12,728 nt of DNA from Desulfobacterales bacterium (GTDB lineage: Bacteria > Desulfobacterota > Desulfobacteria > Desulfobacterales > C00003106). The stretch is taken from contig DAOVGD010000193.1 in NCBI GenBank assembly GCA_030672555.1, forward strand, positions 1 to 12,728, given 5' to 3'. Numbering within the stretch: position 1 is the first letter of the stretch; each line of letters starts with the position of its first letter. This document shows, piece after piece, positions 7,749-12,728 of this stretch. The notes below the pieces were generated by a model, which ran no database searches, was not told where the DNA came from, and saw only the letters and a list, made by a program, of their open reading frames with translations. A program made the position numbers and the translations under genes.

Positions 7749-8045
7749 TTACTTCTCCTTTTTTTCTCCTTTTTTTAAGACCTTAATCTCATCCTTTAAC
7801 TCATTTACCTCTTTTTTATACTTTTCTACCTCTTCCTCCTTGAAAGATGGACCGACCTCTTCTTCTTTCTTGCTCTTCCAGGTATCTTTCAATTCATCAA
7901 AACCGAGGTAGATTGCTAAGCCGCCACCTAGCAACAACGCGGCAGGGATAGAGCCTGCCAAAAGCTGCATGAATGGCTTCCACCAAATTGACATACCAAT
8001 AATTCCCAACACCGCAGCCGCACCACCACCAATCAACGTTTTCAT
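7749..8045 (-). CDS. Small two-helix membrane protein with charged C-terminal coiled coil
   Basis: Function unknown. The 98-aa protein has two hydrophobic helices (about 4-20 and 33-48) joined by a short WWKPF loop, glycine-rich packing (IGGGAAAVLG, LLLGGGLAIYLG), then a Lys/Glu-rich tail (about 55-98) with heptad-like leucine and valine spacing that suggests a cytoplasmic coiled coil. AAGGAGGG lies 10 nt before the ATG and a strong terminator follows, so it is a real, monocistronic-looking gene. The pattern LG-IG---WW--F---L-G-IP--LLLGG--A-YLG resembles, from memory, small bacterial membrane proteins including magnetosome MamI; this is a loose likeness only, and no other magnetosome gene is present. 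Confidence 0.8.
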   Translation of the reverse strand: MKTLIGGGAAAVLGIIGMSIWWKPFMQLLAGSIPAALLLGGGLAIYLGFDELKDTWKSKKEEEVGPSFKEEEVEKYKKEVNELKDEIKVLKKGEKKEK

Positions 8046-8247
8046 ACCCTAAAACCCTCCTTTTGATGCATAGTAAATGATAAAGTTTTAAATTCTGATG
8101 AATTCGTAAAAATAGAAATAGTATAACTCTTATATATTATATAAAAAATTTGCAGATACCATATACTCCAATTCAAAGCAAGCCCAAAATGATGGTTTCG
8201 TAAAAAGTCTTTGAGAGATCTTTGCAAAAGCATAAAAACCGATTTTT
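8046..8247. other. AT-rich intergenic region between two small genes
   Basis: Very A/T-rich sequence carries the likely promoter of the 98-aa gene, but several alternative TA-rich hexamers fit and none stands out. A 63-aa minus-strand open frame here has biased, patternless sequence and no ribosome site, and I do not regard it as a gene. No hairpin terminator for the 107-aa gene was seen. Confidence 0.5.
8190..8209 (+). repeat. Possible interspersed repeat end TGATGGTTTCGTAAAAAGTC
   Basis: This 20-mer resembles, from memory, a short sequence found many times between genes in sulfate-reducing Desulfobacterota. A diverged counterpart in inverted orientation (TTTTTACAAAGTCGTCATCA) lies at 7609-7628 in the groES leader, on the other side of the 98-aa gene. 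The similarity between the two is partial. Confidence 0.3.
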
Positions 8248-8571
8248 CTATTTTCCCTTAAATAGTGGGATTACCTTTCCGCCGGCATCCTCCTTTTTTG
8301 AGTTTTTCTCATCCGGCAAACCGTGTTGCACAGGTTCTTGGGGGCCGGTAACCAACTCCATCCGAATGGTATGCCCTTCCATAGTAAAAGAAGTCCCGTT
8401 TATGTATTCCTCCCGCAATATCCATACAATTTCGATAACAGGTATCTGAAGCACTAACAACTTGGCATGGAACCACTGAGGCTTACGGTCCGGAGTAAGA
8501 TCTTCGATACGGGCAAAAAAGGCCGGCTCATCTTCATAATAAACTAAAACGATATCGTCGATCGCAACCAT
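8248..8571 (-). CDS. Uncharacterised 107-aa cytoplasmic protein
   Basis: I do not recognise a named function. The first 75 residues look like a compact folded domain with alternating strand-like segments: IDDIVLVYYEDEPAFFARIE, WFHAKLLVLQIPVIEIVWIL, YINGTSFTMEGHTIRMELV. The last 30 are polar and end in KVIPLFKGK. There is no signal peptide or membrane helix. Similar short proteins starting with an I-DDIVL-like motif occur, to my memory, in Desulfobacterota, supporting a conserved family. The ATG is the only available start, since an in-frame TGA lies ten codons upstream. No good Shine-Dalgarno is present; TATAAG sits only 6 nt before the ATG, which could give a leaderless message. It diverges from plsB with a 142-nt shared upstream region. 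Confidence 0.75.
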   Translation of the reverse strand: MVAIDDIVLVYYEDEPAFFARIEDLTPDRKPQWFHAKLLVLQIPVIEIVWILREEYINGTSFTMEGHTIRMELVTGPQEPVQHGLPDEKNSKKEDAGGKVIPLFKGK

Positions 8572-8600
8572 GGGTCGCTTATACCATAAAATTTTTCAAA

Positions 8601-8628
8601 TTGACATGAAAAAAAAATATGATACTGT
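8601..8628 (+). promoter_or_regulatory. Candidate sigma70 promoter for plsB
   Basis: A perfect TTGACA at 8601-8606 is followed by a 16-nt spacer and TACTGT at 8623-8628, preceded by TG in the extended -10 position. The -10 matches only half of consensus. It lies about 85-100 nt before the plsB start, in the region shared with the divergent 107-aa gene. Confidence 0.5.
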
Positions 8629-8650
8629 TACAGCTTTAATTAAATTGTTC

Positions 8651-8673
8651 ATTGGGCTTATTGGGCTTATTGG
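8651..8673 (+). repeat. 9-nt tandem repeat ATTGGGCTT x 2.5
   Basis: ATTGGGCTT at 8651-8659 is repeated exactly at 8660-8668 and begun again as ATTGG at 8669-8673. It lies between the candidate promoter and plsB, flanked by AAATTG and CAATTT in inverted orientation. It is the third short tandem repeat type in intergenic DNA of this window. Confidence 0.7.
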
Positions 8674-8713
8674 TTAATTAGTTCAATTTATTATACAATC
8701 AACCGGTCTGTAA

Positions 8714-11371
8714 ATGGGGAAATTTGATATGGCCTCCCATGAAGATAGAAGAAACTCCGAATCACTGATCAATACCATTTTGCATGGGCATCACGATCAC
8801 TATACATCGTTTATCCCGCGAAGTTCGGGAATATTTAACTTTCTTTCTCAGTGGATACTCAAGCTCTTATTTTCGGATGTAGTGATCAACAAGGCTCAAA
8901 CAGCATCTTTGAATGAATTGCGTGAAAAAGGGATTATAGTCTATGTATCCAAATACAAAAGCAACTTGGAATATCTATTCTACAATGTCCGCTACAACCT
9001 GGAGGGACTCCCTGCCCCTACCATTGGGTTCGACCAGAGCATTCTTTGTTTTCAACCTGTTTCTCACCTCTTCCGTGTCTTATTGGCCCATATAGACCAT
9101 CTAATCCGCTACAAAAAATTTCCTGACCCTTACCGATCCGGCTTTTACAAACGCTGCATGGAACAAGGGGAAACCGCGCTTTTGTCTCTGGTGGATCGAG
9201 GCGGGTTTCATAGCCGTTTTGTCAAATCAGAGACCGACCCAATCCGACATCTCATTGAGATACAACAGGATGTTGAAAAGCCGATCTATCTGGTCCCTCA
9301 CCTGTTTCTGTTCAGTAAAAAGCCTATGCGATATTATCCGCGTCTCATCGATATCTTGTTCGGAGGAGAGGAAAATCCCGGACTTCTACGCAGGCTCTTA
9401 ACCCTCTTAAGGAACCCTCAAAATATCTTTGTTGAGGCTTCTGAACCTATATCGCTCAAAGAATTTCTCCAGATGCCGGAGCATCAGGATAAGAGTCTGG
9501 AATATCTTTCTTTCAAGCTTCGTCAAAAATTGTTAAACCAATTGAACAAACACCGTCAAAGTATAACCGGCCCTGTATTAAGACCGCGTGAGGAACTTAA
9601 AGAACTTGTTTTGAGAAACAATCACTTCCAGAGATTCATGGAGAACTATGCTAAAAACCATGGAAAGAGTATTCAAGAAACCCACAAACAAGCGGATGGT
9701 TATCTCCAGGAAATAGCAGCTAATTATAATATTACACTTATCCGATGCCTGGCAATGCTCTTTAATTGGACTTGGAAAACCCTCTTTGATGGAGTGGTCC
9801 TTGATATGGAGGGTCTCAACCGGCTTAAAAATACTGCCCAAAAGGCACCCGTGGTTTTAGTCCCTTGCCACAAAAGTCATTTAGACTATCTCTTACTCTC
9901 CCATGTTCTATTCATGCACAACATGCCGTGTCCCCATGTGGCCGCCGGAAAGAACCTTACTTTCTGGCCCATGGGACCTATATTCAGAAGATGCGGGGCG
10001 TTCTTTATCAGACGCTCTTTTCAGGGCGCTCAACTCTATGCCAAGGTCTTTACAGAATACATCAGAATGCTGGTAAAAGAAGGATTCAACATAGAATTTT
10101 TTATTGAAGGTGGGCGGAGTCGTACCGGAAAAATTGTCTTGCCAAAGCTGGGGTTCCTTTCGATCCTTTTAAAAGCTTATGAAACCGGAGCATGTGATGA
10201 AATGATGTTTGTCCCTATCTTTATCGGGTATGATCGGGTTATGGAAGAAAACGTATATTTAGAAGAACTGGAGGGACACAAAAAGAAACCGGAAACTTTT
10301 ATGCAGTTAATAAAGGCAAGGAAACATTTAAAAAGGAGGTACGGACGTATTTACCTCCAATTCGACGATCCCATATCATTAAAGAATCTTCTCGCTAATT
10401 TCGACCTCCCATTCAAAGAGATGGGACAGAGGAAGCGCCAGATTGTTTATCGAAACCTTGGATTTAGAATTATACATCGCATTAATCAAATTTCAGTGGT
10501 GACACCCCAGGCGCTAATAGCCAGCGCTATTTTGAATTATCCTAAAAAGGTGTTCACAAAAAACGAACTGAAGGATTATATAGATGTCTACCTGGAACAC
10601 CTTGACATTCAAAATGTACACTTATCCGATGCCTTTGACAATAAGGCACGCGCAGTGGATGAAATGCTTATCCACTACACTAAGCGTAAATTTATTGAAC
10701 GGCTTGATGATAAAAAGAAAGATAATACCATATCCGACAATCCGACATTTGTTATTGTTGAAGACAAACGGCCCAACCTTGAGTATTACAAAAACAACTC
10801 TGTCCATTGCTTCATACCGGCTGCTCATATTGCGTTGGCAATACTGACATATGAAAATTTCCAGTTCTCTTTTGACACATTAAATGCCGATTATGGTTTT
10901 CTGCGTGATTTATTAAAGTATGAATTTGTCTACGATGTGGACAAACCTACGGAAGATCGCGTACACGAAGTCCTTGCCGCTTTTATCGAAGCCTCGATTC
11001 TGACGGAACACCCATCGTTGCCAAATACGTACAATATAACACCCATCGGTCTTCGCAAACTCTTTTGTTTTGCGACTTTTCTAAAAACCTATCTGGAAGC
11101 CTACTGGATAGTATTAAGTACCTTGAAACAATACAAACGATCCGAAACAACAAAAAAAGATCTCCTCAAAAAAATATTGGCTCTTGGAAAAAAATATTAC
11201 AAGCGCGGACAAGTTTCGCGGATAGAAGCGCTTTCACAGGCGAACTATGATAATGCATTGGCCTACTTTGCGCAGCGAGGAATCCGTGGAGCAGAGGATA
11301 AAGAAGGACTTGATTTCTACACCATGATGATCAGCAAACTATTAAACAGCTTTACTTTCCTAAAATGGTGA
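8714..11371 (+). CDS. plsB: Glycerol-3-phosphate acyltransferase, PlsB type
   Basis: PlsB acylates position 1 of glycerol-3-phosphate, the first step of phospholipid synthesis, at the inner membrane. All four acyltransferase blocks are intact: HKSHLDYL at 386-393 (catalytic H386 and D391), GAFFIRRSF at 428-436, FIEGGRSRTGK at 463-473 and VPIFIGYDRVME at 500-511. The C-terminal block EYYKNNSVHCFIPAAHIALAIL resembles the matching part of E. coli PlsB. At 885 aa it is about 80 residues longer than the E. coli enzyme. Residues 75-250 repeat the acyltransferase layout in degenerate form (see findings). The start is uncertain: the ATG at 8714 has no ribosome site, whereas the ATG at 8729, five codons on, has GGGGA 8 nt upstream and may be the true start. 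No terminator hairpin follows; the next gene is convergent 31 nt away. Confidence 0.93.
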   Translation: MGKFDMASHEDRRNSESLINTILHGHHDHYTSFIPRSSGIFNFLSQWILKLLFSDVVINKAQTASLNELREKGIIVYVSKYKSNLEYLFYNVRYNLEGLPAPTIGFDQSILCFQPVSHLFRVLLAHIDHLIRYKKFPDPYRSGFYKRCMEQGETALLSLVDRGGFHSRFVKSETDPIRHLIEIQQDVEKPIYLVPHLFLFSKKPMRYYPRLIDILFGGEENPGLLRRLLTLLRNPQNIFVEASEPISLKEFLQMPEHQDKSLEYLSFKLRQKLLNQLNKHRQSITGPVLRPREELKELVLRNNHFQRFMENYAKNHGKSIQETHKQADGYLQEIAANYNITLIRCLAMLFNWTWKTLFDGVVLDMEGLNRLKNTAQKAPVVLVPCHKSHLDYLLLSHVLFMHNMPCPHVAAGKNLTFWPMGPIFRRCGAFFIRRSFQGAQLYAKVFTEYIRMLVKEGFNIEFFIEGGRSRTGKIVLPKLGFLSILLKAYETGACDEMMFVPIFIGYDRVMEENVYLEELEGHKKKPETFMQLIKARKHLKRRYGRIYLQFDDPISLKNLLANFDLPFKEMGQRKRQIVYRNLGFRIIHRINQISVVTPQALIASAILNYPKKVFTKNELKDYIDVYLEHLDIQNVHLSDAFDNKARAVDEMLIHYTKRKFIERLDDKKKDNTISDNPTFVIVEDKRPNLEYYKNNSVHCFIPAAHIALAILTYENFQFSFDTLNADYGFLRDLLKYEFVYDVDKPTEDRVHEVLAAFIEASILTEHPSLPNTYNITPIGLRKLFCFATFLKTYLEAYWIVLSTLKQYKRSETTKKDLLKKILALGKKYYKRGQVSRIEALSQANYDNALAYFAQRGIRGAEDKEGLDFYTMMISKLLNSFTFLKW

Positions 11372-11402
11372 GTACCTCAAAAGGAACCTCTCAAAGAAAT
11401 CA

Positions 11403-11963
11403 TCAATCCTTACCCTCTCTAATGAAAAATAAAAGGGCTGTTGAAAGGACCACAACAATTGAGGCAAGGTAAAACAAGGATTTAATGCCATATAGTTTGA
11501 CCACATAACCACCTAAAGAAAGACCTGCGGCTGATGAAAGGCTGACAATCGCACTGAACTTGCCTATTGCCTTTCCTCGCTTTTCCTTTATTGTCAAATC
11601 ACCAAGGAGTGATGTCCTTATTGTATCTGCCACACCGTTTGTGATGCCAAGCAGTCCCTGGAGAAGGTATAATTGATACGTTCCTTCTATGACAGTGTAA
11701 AGAAAGAGGATAGCTGCGTCTGTATATGCCGTCAGAAAGAGGAAGGGTTTTCTGCCAAGTCTGTCAGAGAAATGACCTGCACAATATGAGGCAAGAGACT
11801 GGAAAAGCACCATGATACTGAAGGCTATACCGAGCTTCTCCATCCCCCCGCTCAATCTCTCCACGTGAACCACATAAAAGGGGCCTATAAGCCCGAATAC
11901 AATAGCCCATATAGAGCTGACAGTGGTGAATATCAGGAGATTTCTGGCGCTTGATGAGCTCAA
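11403..11963 (-). CDS. Half-length MFS transporter (N-terminal six-helix half)
   Basis: The 186-aa protein has six membrane helices (about 8-31, 43-62, 74-93, 97-120, 132-156, 163-181). It carries the MFS loop 2-3 motif GHFSDRLGRKP at 63-73 and the helix 4-5 motif GDLTIKEKRGKAIG at 121-134, with a helix-5 GLSLGG pattern. Full MFS carriers have twelve helices; here the reading frame ends naturally after helix 6, and only 31 nt remain before plsB, so the second half is absent. Either it works as a homodimer of halves or it is a 3'-truncated relic. The start is TTG, overlapping the TGA of the radical SAM gene by 4 nt (TTGA), so the two are translationally coupled. Substrate unknown. Confidence 0.85.
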   Translation of the reverse strand: MSSSSARNLLIFTTVSSIWAIVFGLIGPFYVVHVERLSGGMEKLGIAFSIMVLFQSLASYCAGHFSDRLGRKPFLFLTAYTDAAILFLYTVIEGTYQLYLLQGLLGITNGVADTIRTSLLGDLTIKEKRGKAIGKFSAIVSLSSAAGLSLGGYVVKLYGIKSLFYLASIVVVLSTALLFFIREGKD

Positions 11964-12728
11964 CGGCTGTCGGCCTTCAGTCTATATTTTATGTCCTGTT
12001 TAATCAATGTTTCAAGCGAAGCATCGAAATAGGCTTTCTTGCAATCCGGTTTATCTATATTCCTGTCCCTTACAAATGTCATATACCTGCATCCACCAAA
12101 ACAGAGTGGCAGGTATTCGCACCCGGCACATTCCTCATTTTTCCAGATATCGAGTTTGTAAGAAGAGGTATAATCTTTTACGCCCGTTTGAAGATCTCCC
12201 GCCGCAAAGCCCTTCTTGCCGATAAAAGCCGGGCACTTATAAATAACGCCGTCAAAATTCACCACATAAGAATCTTTATTCTCCACCATGCAAATTACTG
12301 GCGCTAGTTTTGGCGTGTTATATCCCCTCTTTAATATCTCTTTCCTCAGCAGAGCCTCGGCCTTTAATAACCATGGCTCATTTATGGACATGCAGCCCCC
12401 CTTGTAGTCGGCCGGTGAGGTATCTCCTTCAGGGCGATTCACCACAGGGTCGAACTTTACGACATAAATCTTATCAGGCGTAAGTCCCTCCTTTGCCAGA
12501 TAATCGAGAAGTAACGGAAATTTTTCATAGTTATTTCTGTCGAAGTTTCCTCCTATGCCGATCTTTGCAAGGTCACAGGTCTCCTTGATATTCCTTATGA
12601 TTGTATCAAAGCTGCCAGCGCCTGACTTAAAAGGCCGGCATCTGTTGTGTACCTCGGCCGGACCATCCAGGGTTATCTTAACGCTTTTAAGGCCGAGTGG
12701 AACCAGCTCCTCTGCCACCTGCCTTTTA
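11960..12728 (-). CDS. Radical SAM/SPASM domain protein, C-terminal part (5' end off window)
   Basis: The frame is open to the right edge, so the N-terminus with the CxxxCxxC cluster that binds SAM is outside. The visible 255 residues start inside the radical SAM barrel (KSVKITLDGPAEVHNRCRPF, typical of SPASM-type enzymes) and finish with a SPASM domain. Counting from the GTG at 12716-12718, its seven cysteines are C143, C162 (after G157, as GVIYKC), C197, C200, C206, C210 and C226, giving CxxCx5Cx3C plus a final C, which normally binds two auxiliary Fe-S clusters. SPASM enzymes commonly modify peptides or enzymes. The tail from ICMVENKDS through CKKAYFDASLETLIKQDIKY resembles, from memory, Geobacter 'geopeptide' radical SAM maturases. 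The coupled half-MFS gene follows. The GTG is an internal codon, not a proven start. Confidence 0.9.
   Translation of the reverse strand, partial: KRQVAEELVPLGLKSVKITLDGPAEVHNRCRPFKSGAGSFDTIIRNIKETCDLAKIGIGGNFDRNNYEKFPLLLDYLAKEGLTPDKIYVVKFDPVVNRPEGDTSPADYKGGCMSINEPWLLKAEALLRKEILKRGYNTPKLAPVICMVENKDSYVVNFDGVIYKCPAFIGKKGFAAGDLQTGVKDYTSSYKLDIWKNEECAGCEYLPLCFGGCRYMTFVRDRNIDKPDCKKAYFDASLETLIKQDIKYRLKADSR

Noticed and set aside
8042..8233. 63-aa minus-strand open frame upstream of the 98-aa gene
   Set aside because: Translation of AT-rich promoter DNA; rich in Ile/Tyr/Phe/Ser without pattern, no ribosome site, and it overlaps the ribosome site and start of the real gene.
11372..11402. Terminator between plsB and the convergent MFS gene
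   Set aside because: Only a tiny TGAG/CTCA stem and no T-run on either strand.

Overview
This is ordinary bacterial chromosome. It reads as a Gram-negative of Desulfobacterota or Nitrospirota type; that is inference from gene content and protein style, with no rRNA or other decisive marker in view. Pointers are a diderm lipoprotein pathway (lgt, lspA), a long PlsB-type acyltransferase, a radical SAM/SPASM maturase resembling those of Geobacter, and several short interspersed repeats between genes.

Most genes lie on the minus strand. Reading it from 8571 down to 1: a conserved-looking 107-aa protein of unknown function; a 98-aa two-helix membrane protein ending in a strong terminator; groES-groEL behind a near-consensus sigma70 promoter and closed by a second hairpin terminator; a 376-nt gap holding a large imperfect palindrome; ileS; a 17-unit heptanucleotide array; then lspA, lgt and an RNase Z-type metallohydrolase packed 1-4 nt apart, the last running off the left edge. 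The ileS-lspA-lgt part combines isoleucyl-tRNA synthesis with two steps of lipoprotein maturation, an association familiar from many bacteria.

On the plus strand, plsB (8714-11371) diverges from the 107-aa gene. Its protein visibly contains two copies of the acyltransferase domain, the first with its catalytic residues replaced. Convergent to plsB, at the right edge, is a translationally coupled pair: the C-terminal part of a radical SAM protein with a complete seven-cysteine SPASM domain, and a 186-aa protein equal to only the N-terminal six-helix half of an MFS transporter. This pair is the best candidate for an unusual system, possibly peptide maturation plus export, but the precursor and the radical SAM core lie outside the window.

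The strongest sequence-level observations are the 7-nt array that supplies the lspA start codon and first residues, the 8-nt-unit palindrome in the ileS leader that creates a false N-terminal extension of ileS, and the domain duplication in PlsB. No tRNA, rRNA, CRISPR array, transposase or origin was seen.
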